Positions 1 through 7,254 of a DNA stretch of 41,566 bases are shown piece after piece. The notes under the pieces were generated by a model. It had not been told where the DNA came from, searched no databases, and was given only the letters and a program-made list of their open reading frames with translations. Position 1 is the first letter of the stretch, and every line of letters begins with the position of its first letter. The DNA is taken from the NCBI RefSeq assembly GCF_007992175.1, contig NZ_BJZT01000030.1, forward strand, positions 1 to 41,566, given 5' to 3'. The stretch comes from Methylobacterium haplocladii. Lineage in GTDB: Bacteria; Pseudomonadota; Alphaproteobacteria; Rhizobiales; Beijerinckiaceae. The position numbers and the translations under genes were made by a program.

Positions 1-49
1 AACTTGTTCGCTTGCAACGCAACGGTTGCAGAGATTGGAGGCCGTTCGC

Positions 50-349
50 ATGATCCGCTCGATCGGTCTCGTCGCACTACTCCTGGCGACCTTGGCCTCT
101 CCCGCTGTCTCGCGGCCCTCGACGACCGACATGACCTGCGCCCAGGCGCGGACCATCGTCCTGGGGGCGGGCGGTATCGTGCTCGGCACCGGCGGGCAGA
201 CCTACGATCGCTTCGTGCGCGACCGGAGTTATTGCGAGCCGACAGAGGTCGGAAAGCGCGCCTTCGTGCCGGCCCGCGACACGCCGCAATGCTTCGTCGG
301 GTACACCTGCTACGAGCCCGGCCGCGGCGACCGATTTGGCGACTTCTGA
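50..349 (+). CDS. small secreted four-cysteine protein, function unknown
   Basis: A 99-residue protein with an N-terminal signal peptide: hydrophobic residues 4-20 end in a small-residue cleavage region near SPAVS-R. The mature part has four cysteines (about C30, C62, C81, C87), which suggests two disulfides in the periplasm, and a glycine-rich stretch LGAGGIVLGTGG. The start at 50 is preferred over the in-frame ATG at 26 because a GGAGG-like ribosome site lies about 9 bases before it and the signal peptide begins directly. I recall similar short proteins in Methylobacterium and relatives with the same spacing of cysteines, but none has a known function. It stands alone; no partner gene is evident. 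Confidence 0.75.
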   Translation: MIRSIGLVALLLATLASPAVSRPSTTDMTCAQARTIVLGAGGIVLGTGGQTYDRFVRDRSYCEPTEVGKRAFVPARDTPQCFVGYTCYEPGRGDRFGDF

Positions 350-661
350 TTCGTATTCGGGCGTCTCAGCGACAAACGATCGGCGCCCTTGCTCAGGTCG
401 GGACAGCGGTCATCGGGCAGCTTGCTTCGCCGAAGAACCGCTGCGTTCAGCTGGAATGCGCAAGGGCGCATAGACCGATGGGCCTGGCCGATCGGATCAC
501 GCGCTGACCTGTTCCAACGTGCCAGAGCCAAATGCCGTCGGCGCGCATGCGAGAAGCACCCACTTCCGCAAGTGTGATCCGGATCATAGAGGCAAACCTC
601 AATGTCTGAGAAATCAGGTTGTCCGCGGCCATCCTGCCGCACAACCTGAAAGGCTCATGTC
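350..661. other. intergenic stretch, no gene seen
   Basis: About 310 bases between two small secreted-protein genes. Short open frames exist on both strands, but they are arginine/serine-rich in the manner of GC-rich noncoding frames and have no recognisable domain. No strong hairpin or repeat is evident. It presumably carries the promoter of the next gene. Confidence 0.5.
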
Positions 662-916
662 ATGACCAATATTTATTCCGTCTCATTCGTCGCCGCTGCA
701 CTGGCGATGAGCGCCGCTCCTTCGCAGGCCCGGCCTACCGAAAAGGCAATTGCCGAAAGTCGTGTCAGACTTGTACCGAAGATCACCGATAGCCAATACA
801 TGCGTCTCGACCCGCCGACGATGAATGCATGTTTGGCTGTTGTCGATGGCGGAGAAAACAGGTACGACCGGATGTATAACAGCATCGGCACTTCGAGCTG
901 CTATAGTCGGCGCTGA
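662..916 (+). CDS. small secreted protein, function unknown
   Basis: An 84-residue protein with a signal peptide (hydrophobic residues 5-19, cleavage likely after SQA near residue 23). The mature part of about 60 residues has two cysteines (C57, C80) that could form one disulfide. An AAAGG ribosome-binding site lies upstream of the ATG. Base composition is a little lower in GC than the neighbours. I do not recognise a family. It lies on the same strand as the preceding small secreted protein but more than 300 bases away, so co-transcription is not evident. The 271 bases after it, up to 1187, are moderately AT-rich and hold no gene I can support. Confidence 0.6.
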   Translation: MTNIYSVSFVAAALAMSAAPSQARPTEKAIAESRVRLVPKITDSQYMRLDPPTMNACLAVVDGGENRYDRMYNSIGTSSCYSRR

Positions 917-1187
917 GACTTCAGTCAAAAAATCGTGAACAATCACAAAGCAAACCAAATTATCTCATATCCTCGCCCGCAGATTGTACGTTATGCGGAC
1001 GAGGTTCAGTAAAATATGCCTTGAGCGGCACATCCACCCTGGTTTTTGCTTCACCTGTGGATCTTATTGATACGCGACGTCTCGATGCGCGCATGAATGT
1101 GGGGCGACCGGTTTTGTAGATTTTTCATCGCAATATCCAAAAACAGTATAATATAGAATTTGAATTCGGCTCTCGGACTCGTCCGCG

Positions 1188-2231
1188 ATGACGACGCAAT
1201 GGCCGCTCACTCAGCAGCCGACCGAGGTTCTGCGCGTCTCTGTGGATCACGCGAGACGGCGGGACGTGCTTGGCTGGCTCGGAGCCACGGTTGCCGGGAT
1301 GCCCTCGGCCCTCGCACAACAATCCGCCCCGCCGGTCGTCGGCTATCTCGGCCTCGAGTCGCCTGGGCTTTTCGCCACCCGCCTGGCCGCCTTTCGCAAC
1401 GGTTTGGCTGAAGCGGGCTACCGTGAAGGCCGGAACGTGGTGCTCGAATTTCGCTGGGCCGAGGGGCACTACGGCAGGCTGCCGGGGCTTGCGAAAGACC
1501 TCGTCGAGCGGCGGGTCACGGTGCTCGCAGCACCGGGCGGAGCCCCTGTCGCGCTCGCGGCGAAGTCGGCGACAGCGACGATTCCGATCATCTTCGAAAT
1601 GGGAGGAGATCCCGTTGCCCTTGGCATCGTGGACAATCTGGCGCGGCCGGACGGCAACGTCACGGGTGTCTCCAGCCTGAGCGTCGACGTCTCGAGAAAG
1701 CGACTGGAATTTCTGCGGGAAGTGGTTCCGAATGCGACGGAATTCACTGTGGTCGTCAACCCGACCAGTCCGACCGCGCACTCGCAGCTGCAGTCCCTCG
1801 ATGAAGCGGCCAGCGCACTCGGTATCCGGCTTCACGTCTCACCCGTCAGCCGCCAGGAGGATTTCGAGCCGATCTTCTCGAGACTTGCCGATGGCCGGAA
1901 GAGCGGTCTGGTTTTCACCTCCGATCCTTACTTTGCCAACCGCAGTCGGTACCTCGCCGAGCTGTCTCTCCGTTACGCCCTGCCGGCTGTGACGCAGTCG
2001 CGGGACTTCGTTCTCTCCGGCGGTCTCATGAGCTACGGCGGCGACTTCACGCAGTCGCATCTCCAGGCCGGACTCTACGTCGGTGAAATACTGAAAGGCG
2101 CGCGCGCCTCCGATCTGCCGGTGCAGCTCGTCACGAAAGTCGAGCTTTTCATCAATGCGAGAACCGCCGGCAGACTGGGCCTGACGGTCCCATCGTCCCT
2201 CTTGAGCGGCGCCGACACGGTGATCGAATGA
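1188..2231 (+). CDS. ABC-type substrate-binding protein (ABC_sub_bind/DUF534 family)
   Basis: A periplasmic binding protein of the ABC_sub_bind family (TrpX-like; the alphaproteobacterial members mostly have unknown ligands). An export signal carrying the run RRRDVLGWLG lies at residues 23-32, with cleavage near ALA-Q at residue 43. The mature domain starts with the family-typical VGYLGLES and includes 'GDPVALGIVDNLARPDGNVTG' type sequence and a C-terminal lobe with LSYGG-like residues (MSYGGDF). GTG at 1242, just before the twin-arginine run, is a plausible alternative start because the first 18 residues look unlike a signal. No permease or ATPase gene is adjacent. Instead the gene converges, 19 bases apart, on a membrane nucleotide cyclase, so it may serve as a ligand-sensing partner; that is inference. 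Confidence 0.85.
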   Translation: MTTQWPLTQQPTEVLRVSVDHARRRDVLGWLGATVAGMPSALAQQSAPPVVGYLGLESPGLFATRLAAFRNGLAEAGYREGRNVVLEFRWAEGHYGRLPGLAKDLVERRVTVLAAPGGAPVALAAKSATATIPIIFEMGGDPVALGIVDNLARPDGNVTGVSSLSVDVSRKRLEFLREVVPNATEFTVVVNPTSPTAHSQLQSLDEAASALGIRLHVSPVSRQEDFEPIFSRLADGRKSGLVFTSDPYFANRSRYLAELSLRYALPAVTQSRDFVLSGGLMSYGGDFTQSHLQAGLYVGEILKGARASDLPVQLVTKVELFINARTAGRLGLTVPSSLLSGADTVIE

Positions 2232-2250
2232 GCGGGGCGGACGTCCGTGA

Positions 2251-3993
2251 TCAGGATCCGCGCGAGAGATGGTCGGAGACGGCGTAGATGGGCACTTCGC
2301 CGCTCAGCCCCTTCAAGGGCCGTGATCCGAGCGAGGTCACGGCCGCGCGCCCGCAGACGGCTTCGGCCAGGACGACGTCGATCAGGATCTGCGCGTCGGC
2401 TGCGGACGCGCAGAGGCGGGCCGCCAGGTTCACGACAGGACCGATCGCGGTGTAGTCGTAGCGTTCCTCGTATCCGATCCGCCCGACCGTTGCCGTTCCC
2501 ATGGCGGCGCCGACACCGAAACCGATCCGGTATCCCTTTCGGCGCCATGTCGCGATGAGTGTCTGAACCGCGGTCTGCATGTCGATCGCGAGACACGTCG
2601 CGGCAAAGGCGGGATCCGGCGAACGGACGGGGGCATTCAGAATGGCCATGAGGCCGTCGCCGGTGAAGGAGATCAGCGTGGCGCTATGAGCCGTGACCGC
2701 TCGGCCGAGCGCCTCGAAGTACGCGTTGAGCACCTCCATGACCGCCTCGGGTGCGGAGGCTGCGGAAAAAGCCGTGAAGCCGCGCAGGTCGCAAAAAATC
2801 ACGGCGACGTCGACACGCTGGCCGTCGAGGACGTTGTCGTCGCCGGCGCGGTCGACGAGCTCGGCGATCTGGGGCGCGAGGAAGTGCTTCAGACGCGCGA
2901 TGCGTTCTTGACGCTCCTGCGAGAGAGCCAATTCGCCCGCCATGGCGTTGAAGCGCGCTGCGAGCCGGCCCAGTTCGTCGGCCGAGGTGATCGCGATCCG
3001 GTGCTCGAAGTGCCCCGCGCCGATCTGCTCGGTGCCGTATTCGAGGCGTTGAATCGGCCCGGTCATGCGCCGTGCGAGCCAATAGGCGAGGCCGGCTGCG
3101 AAAAGCGCGCCGAGGATAAGCAACGCCCCCGTACGGAGGAGCGCTTTCGAGATTGGCCCGAACGCTTCTGCTACCGGCAGCATGACGATCACCGTCCAGT
3201 CGACGGCCGCGATGGCGGCCATCGAGGCGATGACGCGTTGCCCCGCGGCATCCCGCCCCGTCGCGGAACCGCTGGACGTGCGGATGACGTCGCGCAGCTT
3301 GACCAGGGGACGCGTTGCCGGATCGTCCGCCCCCCGCAACACGAAGTTGATGTCGGGATGCGCGATCAGCCGCCCCGGGCCGTCCAGGACGAAAGCTTGC
3401 CCGGTCTCGCCCACCCGGATGCCGGAGACGACTTCCTGGATGAGTTTGAGATTGATCTCTGCGACGGCGACACCGACCGAGGCCCGATTGCCAGCGACCG
3501 CGACCAGCACGAACGGCTCGGAGCCGCGATGGTAGGTCACGGGCCCGTACCAAACCCGGTTCGCCCGAGCGCCCGCAACGGCCGGGTCTGCCGAGAGGTC
3601 GGAGCGGCTATCCACACGGTTCAGATCGACGCGCGAGACGTGCAGCCGCTCTCTGCCGTCGCCGTCGACGAGCGCAAGGGTCATGATGGCAGGCACTTGT
3701 CGCAACAGCCGCGAAGCATCGACCCTGTGGCGGTCCTCGGGTGCCGCCGTCCAGGAGAGCTGAACCATCCAACCGAGCTGTTCGCGGATATTGTCGATGA
3801 AGGTCCGGATGCGAAAGGCCGCAGCACGCGCCTCCAAGCCGAGCTGCTCGTGCAGCTGCTCGCGGCGATCCCGGTAGCCGAACCAGGCTTCCAAGCCAGC
3901 GTTCGCAAAGAGAGGGAGTGCCAAGGTGGCGAACAGTACGACGAAGTACTTTGCGAACAAGGACCGGTGTAGGGGTGCCCATGTTCGGATCAT
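2251..3993 (-). CDS. membrane Cache-HAMP class III adenylate/guanylate cyclase
   Basis: A 580-residue signalling cyclase. Order of parts: TM helix at about 14-33; extracytoplasmic double-Cache-like sensor at about 40-275, with the Cache signature region GETGQAFVLD; second TM at about 288-306; HAMP at about 307-360; class III cyclase catalytic domain at about 392-560. Metal-binding aspartates are D402 (FCDLRGF) and D446 (FTGDG), and transition-state residues are N522 and R526 (VNLAARL). Where many class III cyclases carry the purine-selecting lysine, this protein has S442, and T515 sits at the partner position, so substrate choice (cAMP or cGMP) is not secure. ATG at 3993 is chosen because the TM starts soon after it; an in-frame start at 4047 adds 18 arginine-rich residues. 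It is convergent with the substrate-binding protein and divergent from a Crp/Fnr regulator. Confidence 0.88.
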   Translation of the reverse strand: MIRTWAPLHRSLFAKYFVVLFATLALPLFANAGLEAWFGYRDRREQLHEQLGLEARAAAFRIRTFIDNIREQLGWMVQLSWTAAPEDRHRVDASRLLRQVPAIMTLALVDGDGRERLHVSRVDLNRVDSRSDLSADPAVAGARANRVWYGPVTYHRGSEPFVLVAVAGNRASVGVAVAEINLKLIQEVVSGIRVGETGQAFVLDGPGRLIAHPDINFVLRGADDPATRPLVKLRDVIRTSSGSATGRDAAGQRVIASMAAIAAVDWTVIVMLPVAEAFGPISKALLRTGALLILGALFAAGLAYWLARRMTGPIQRLEYGTEQIGAGHFEHRIAITSADELGRLAARFNAMAGELALSQERQERIARLKHFLAPQIAELVDRAGDDNVLDGQRVDVAVIFCDLRGFTAFSAASAPEAVMEVLNAYFEALGRAVTAHSATLISFTGDGLMAILNAPVRSPDPAFAATCLAIDMQTAVQTLIATWRRKGYRIGFGVGAAMGTATVGRIGYEERYDYTAIGPVVNLAARLCASAADAQILIDVVLAEAVCGRAAVTSLGSRPLKGLSGEVPIYAVSDHLSRGS

Positions 3994-4375
3994 GGCGTGC
4001 ACAACCGCTCTGGGTCTCGTACGAACGCCATTCGCCCGTACACGCATCGACGAGGCGGAACGGCATCGGCTTCATGCTTGCCGAAGGCTTGACCGATCGC
4101 GGCCGCCATCGGGGCCGAGCCGGTCTTTGCCGCCAAGTCGAGTCGGATCGATGGCATATATCGTCCGCTTATCAGTGGCGAAACAAGCGAATGCTGTATA
4201 TGCATGACTCGCTGTCGGCGGCCTGCTTATTCCGGTCCCAGATTGCGGAACACTAACAAAACTTTTGGTTCGGGCAGATATTTTCATCAAGCATTCGCCT
4301 ATGACCGCGAATGCTCGCGTCATGAATGTTGCACATGCCGCCCGTTCTGGTAAATCTATAAGGCCTCGTAGGGCG
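3994..4375. other. divergent intergenic region, cyclase / Crp regulator
   Basis: About 380 bases between the divergently read cyclase and Crp/Fnr genes, with relatively AT-rich patches near 4190-4210 and 4250-4290. It should contain both promoters. I looked for a Crp-like (TGTGA-N6-TCACA) or FixK/Fnr-like (TTGAT-N4-ATCAA) palindrome and found none convincing. In-frame upstream starts for the regulator at 4265 and later exist, but the added residues do not match the family. Confidence 0.5.
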
Positions 4376-5068
4376 ATGGCCATGCCTGAAACCGTCCAGC
4401 TTGTACGGCTCCTATCTGCGAATTCTTTCTTTGTCGGGCTCAGGAACGAATCGCTGCAGAGTGTGGCGCGCCTTTGCGTGAATCGCGAATTGGCGGCCCG
4501 CGAGACGCTGTTCCGAAAGGACGACCCGGGCGAGGCCCTCTACGCCGTGCGTCGTGGAGAGGTCAGAATCGCCACGCGAACCGCCGAGGGGCGCGAACTC
4601 ACGCTCAATCTTCTCGGTCCGGGCGACATCTTCGGCGAGATCGCTCTCCTCGACGGCCGACCCCGCACCGCCGAAGCCGTTGCCACCGAGGCCACCACCC
4701 TCTCCGTCATCCATCGTAGCGACTTCCTCGCATTGCTCGCGCGGGACTCCGATATCGCGCTCCGCATCATCGAGCTTCTGTGCGAGCGCGTCCGTTGGAT
4801 GAGCGATCGCATGGAGGAGACGAACTTCCTAACCCCCGCCGCCCGCATCGGGCGCCGCCTTGCGGCCTTGGCCGACGATTACGGTGACGATGTACGGGTT
4901 ACCCAGGACGAGTTGGCCGTGTTCGCCAACACAACCCGAGAGACGGTCAACCGGCACCTGCAGGCGTGGAAGCGGCGCGGCTGGGTCAAACTCGGCCGCG
5001 GGCGGTGCCGCATCCTCAGTCGCGACGGACTGAAAACCGCCGCGGCAGGGGGAGATGCCTCCTCATAG
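4376..5068 (+). CDS. Crp/Fnr family transcriptional regulator
   Basis: A 230-residue cytoplasmic transcription factor. The N-terminal cyclic-nucleotide-binding domain (about 10-125) contains the phosphate-binding cassette GEIALLDGRPRT at 87-98; R97 and T98 correspond to the Arg-Ser/Thr pair that holds cyclic nucleotide in E. coli Crp, so binding of cAMP is plausible. A dimerisation helix (about 125-150) leads to a C-terminal winged helix-turn-helix (about 154-215) with TQDELAVFANTTRETVNRHL as the DNA-reading part. There is no N-terminal cysteine cluster, so it is not an iron-sulfur Fnr. ATG at 4376 (or 4382) gives normal family length. The gene is divergent from the membrane cyclase, which could supply its ligand; this link is inferred from position. 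Confidence 0.9.
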   Translation: MAMPETVQLVRLLSANSFFVGLRNESLQSVARLCVNRELAARETLFRKDDPGEALYAVRRGEVRIATRTAEGRELTLNLLGPGDIFGEIALLDGRPRTAEAVATEATTLSVIHRSDFLALLARDSDIALRIIELLCERVRWMSDRMEETNFLTPAARIGRRLAALADDYGDDVRVTQDELAVFANTTRETVNRHLQAWKRRGWVKLGRGRCRILSRDGLKTAAAGGDASS

Positions 5069-5186
5069 GTCAGTTCAAGCCGGAAGGTGTTTCGGGCTGA
5101 TGCGCTCGGTGCTTTTCACGAAACGCCCGCTGCGCCCTGCCGGGTCGCGCGAGAACTCTCGGTGAACGGGAGTTCTGTAAGCGACA

Positions 5187-5501
5187 TTAGTTCGAGCCGC
5201 CGCCCGAGGTCATGCCGAGGTTCTGCGCTATCGGGTCGCGCTCCGGAAACTCCGCATTGCCGAGCGTGCTGCTGCGCAAAGAGCGCCCGGGGAGGCCGAA
5301 GTCGCCAATCGAACGGTTGCTGCCGGGACGACTTGGATCGGCCAGGTCGAAACTGTCGTAGCGCGTCGGAACGTCGCCGATGCGCGGCGCGTGCCGATGG
5401 GCTGCGAAGGCCGGCGATGCCGCGACCGGCAGCAGAAGCAGGATGGCGGCGGCAGTCCGGAAGGGGGCTCGGGCGCTGCGGGTGAGGCGATGGATCGTCA
5501 T
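5187..5501 (-). CDS. small secreted protein, predicted ECF-regulon member
   Basis: A 104-residue protein with a clear signal peptide (residues about 1-34, hydrophobic AAAILLLLPVAA, cleavage near AFA-A) and a mature part of about 70 residues rich in Asp, Ser, Pro and Gly, ending in a glycine run (TSGGGSN). It has no cysteine and no domain I recognise. The start at 5501 is supported by AAGGAG seven bases upstream; the longer frame from 5588 runs through noncoding-like sequence. A promoter-like motif identical in its two boxes to the one before the neighbouring ECF operon faces this gene, about 150 bases upstream, so it may be under the same sigma factor. Its stop is convergent with the Crp-type regulator. 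Confidence 0.7.
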   Translation of the reverse strand: MTIHRLTRSARAPFRTAAAILLLLPVAASPAFAAHRHAPRIGDVPTRYDSFDLADPSRPGSNRSIGDFGLPGRSLRSSTLGNAEFPERDPIAQNLGMTSGGGSN

Positions 5502-5654
5502 GTCGGTCTCCTTGGGGGGCAGCCAGCCGGGGTCTGTGACGCGGGCGGCCCGAGATCCGGCACGATGCCGAACTCGTCCTCCTGCCATCTGAACACTGTT
5601 CGAGATCTTGGCTGTGCTGACTTCGAACGAGGGGCTCTCGGCCTCTCACGGTAA

Positions 5655-5684
5655 CCAGACTACGCACCGGGCTGCTTTATTCCC
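5655..5684 (-). promoter_or_regulatory. ECF-sigma-type promoter motif, leftward copy
   Basis: Read on the minus strand: GGGAATAA at 5684-5677, a 16-base spacer, and GTCTGG at 5660-5655. Both boxes and the spacing match exactly the rightward copy at 5777-5806, while the spacers differ. The -35-like GGGAAT and short -10 box are in the style of ECF promoters. It would give a leader of roughly 145 bases for the secreted-protein gene that starts at 5501. Confidence 0.6.
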
Positions 5685-5776
5685 GGGCTCGAAATAGAAA
5701 TTCATCGAGAGTCGAGCAACGACCCGGCACGCGCGCATACCATCGAGAATGGCGCACCGGTTTATTTTGCAGTGCC

Positions 5777-5806
5777 GGGAATAACCCTGGCCATCGGACG
5801 GTCTGG
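5777..5806 (+). promoter_or_regulatory. ECF-sigma-type promoter motif, operon copy
   Basis: GGGAATAA at 5777-5784, a 16-base spacer, and GTCTGG at 5801-5806. It lies 45 bases before the start of the metallophosphoesterase gene, the first gene of the operon that encodes an ECF sigma factor and its anti-sigma factor. This fits positive autoregulation, as is usual for ECF operons. The exact match to the inverted copy at 5655-5684 is the main support. Confidence 0.65.
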
Positions 5807-5851
5807 ATCCGCAAGGGACGCCCACGTCCCCGAACGACACGGAGCCGGACC

Positions 5852-6805
5852 ATGCACGATCCCACGGATTCGAACGACGATCCGGCGCGACCGAGCCGCC
5901 GCGGCGCGCTCGAGTGCATGGTCTGGGCCGGCACCGGCCTCGTCTGGACGCTGGGAGGGGGCCTTCCGCGAGCGATGGGGCTGGAGCGGGCGCTGGCGGC
6001 CGAGGCGTCGCCGATGCCCTTCAGTTTCCTCCAGATCAGCGACAGCCATGTCGGCTTCAACAAGCCGGCGAACCCGGATGCCCTCGGCACCCTGCGCGAG
6101 GCAGTCGAGAAGATCCGCACGCTGCCGCAGAAGCCGTCCTTCATCATCCACACCGGTGACATCAGCCACCTGTCGAAAGATCGGGAGTTCGACGATGCCG
6201 ACCAGATCCTGCGCGAGACCGGCGTGCCCCTGTTCTTCGTGCCCGGCGAGCACGACCTGCTCGACGACGAGCAGGGCCGCGCCTATCTCAGCCGTTACGG
6301 CAAGGGAGCACGCGGCGCCGGCTGGTACAGCTTCGACCAAAGCGGCGTGCATTTCATCGGGCTCGTCAACGTCGTCGACCTGAAGGCCGGTGGCCTCGGG
6401 AATCTCGGCGCAGAGCAACTCGACTGGCTGGAGCGGGACGTCGCGGGACTGTCCACGAGCACCCCGGTCGTCGTCTTCGCCCATATCCCGCTCTGGACGG
6501 TCTATCCCGAATGGGGCTGGGGCACCCAGGACGGTGCCCGCGCCCTCGCGCTGCTCAAGCGGTTCGGCTCGGTGACCGTGCTGAACGGGCACATCCATCA
6601 GATCATTCAGAAGGTCGAGGGCAACGTCGCCTTCCACACCGCGCGCTCGACGGCCTTCCCGCAGCCCGCGCCCGGCAGCGCCCCCTCACCGGGGCCGATG
6701 AAGGTGCCGGCCGGCGATTTGAGGCGCCATCTCGGCATCGCCAGCGTCACCCTGGTGCACGGCAACGCGCCGCTCGCCGTCATCGACAGCCCGCTCGCCG
6801 GCTGA
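5852..6805 (+). CDS. Tat-exported metallophosphoesterase
   Basis: A 317-residue calcineurin-like phosphoesterase, probably periplasmic. The N terminus carries a twin-arginine type signal (SRRGALECMVW at about 15-25) and a hydrophobic region to about 50. Metal-site motifs in order: D64-S-H66 (ISDSHVG), G102-D103 (TGDISH), G132-E133-H134-D135, H211 (FAHIPLW) and G246-H-I-H249. The usual Asn of the GNHD motif is Glu here (GEHD), which as I recall is shared by this subfamily. Substrate is unknown. It is the first gene of an operon with a cupredoxin 33 bases downstream, then an ECF sigma factor and its anti-sigma factor, and it is preceded by an ECF-type promoter motif. It may hydrolyse a phosphoester as part of an envelope or metal stress response; that role is inference. 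Confidence 0.88.
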   Translation: MHDPTDSNDDPARPSRRGALECMVWAGTGLVWTLGGGLPRAMGLERALAAEASPMPFSFLQISDSHVGFNKPANPDALGTLREAVEKIRTLPQKPSFIIHTGDISHLSKDREFDDADQILRETGVPLFFVPGEHDLLDDEQGRAYLSRYGKGARGAGWYSFDQSGVHFIGLVNVVDLKAGGLGNLGAEQLDWLERDVAGLSTSTPVVVFAHIPLWTVYPEWGWGTQDGARALALLKRFGSVTVLNGHIHQIIQKVEGNVAFHTARSTAFPQPAPGSAPSPGPMKVPAGDLRRHLGIASVTLVHGNAPLAVIDSPLAG

Positions 6806-6838
6806 CGCCAATCCCTCCCGCGAGATCAGGAGCCCGCC

Positions 6839-7207
6839 ATGGCCGCATCGTTCGCCCTCATGAATCCGCGCATCCGACTCTGGCTCGGTGCTGCCGTCGC
6901 CGCCCAGATGCTCGCCTCGACGCACGCATCGGGGGCGATGGCTGCCGAGGCCGTCACCATCCGTATCGACAACTTCACCTTCGGCCCGGATCTGGTGACC
7001 GTCGCGCCGGGCACGGCCGTGACCTGGATCAACGGCGACGACATCCCCCACACGGTGGTCTCGCAAACCAAGCAATTCCGCTCGAAGACGCTCGACACCG
7101 ACGACCGCTACACCTTCACCTTCGACGCTCCGGGGGAGTATCCTTACTTCTGCTCGTTGCACCCGCACATGACCGGCAAGGTCGTGGTGAAGCCCCCGGC
7201 GGGCTGA
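6839..7207 (+). CDS. periplasmic cupredoxin (type 1 copper protein, amicyanin-like)
   Basis: A 122-residue blue-copper-type electron carrier. A signal peptide (about 1-36, ending MAA-E) precedes a single plastocyanin/azurin fold of about 85 residues. The four type 1 copper ligands can be placed: H71 (IPHTVV), then C105, H108 and M111 in FCSLHPHM. The short ligand loop resembles amicyanin and pseudoazurin-like proteins. AGGAG about 9 bases upstream supports the ATG at 6839; ATG at 6860 is a weaker option. It sits between the metallophosphoesterase and the ECF sigma gene in the same operon, so copper or redox stress is a reasonable guess for the signal. There is no methylamine dehydrogenase gene nearby, so it should not be called mauC. 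Confidence 0.9.
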   Translation: MAASFALMNPRIRLWLGAAVAAQMLASTHASGAMAAEAVTIRIDNFTFGPDLVTVAPGTAVTWINGDDIPHTVVSQTKQFRSKTLDTDDRYTFTFDAPGEYPYFCSLHPHMTGKVVVKPPAG

Positions 7208-7254
7208 GGCGGCATGGCCTCGGGGCAGCCGGTGGCGGATGCGGGAGCGATCGC

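Larger units (their letters stand above)
5502..5851. other. divergent intergenic region with two ECF-type promoter motifs
   Basis: 350 bases between a leftward secreted-protein gene and the rightward metallophosphoesterase operon. It holds two inverted copies of one bipartite motif, listed separately at 5655-5684 and 5777-5806. The bases between the motifs include an AT-rich patch around 5690-5770. No credible gene lies here. Confidence 0.65.

Noticed and set aside
2686..3972. 428-codon open frame on the plus strand
   Set aside because: Antisense to the cyclase gene, which has recognisable Cache, HAMP and catalytic motifs.
4205..4234. A third ECF-like motif on the minus strand near 4227-4234 (CGGAATAA)
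   Set aside because: The first box has a mismatch, and at the 16-base spacing the second box is not GTCTGG, so it is probably chance.
6839..7207. mauC (amicyanin of methylamine dehydrogenase) for the cupredoxin
   Set aside because: No mau genes are present; the gene sits in an ECF sigma operon.
6511..7254. Upstream extension of the ECF sigma open frame
   Set aside because: The first 248 codons overlap the phosphoesterase and cupredoxin genes in another frame and show no sigma-factor similarity; the gene must start at or after 7255.
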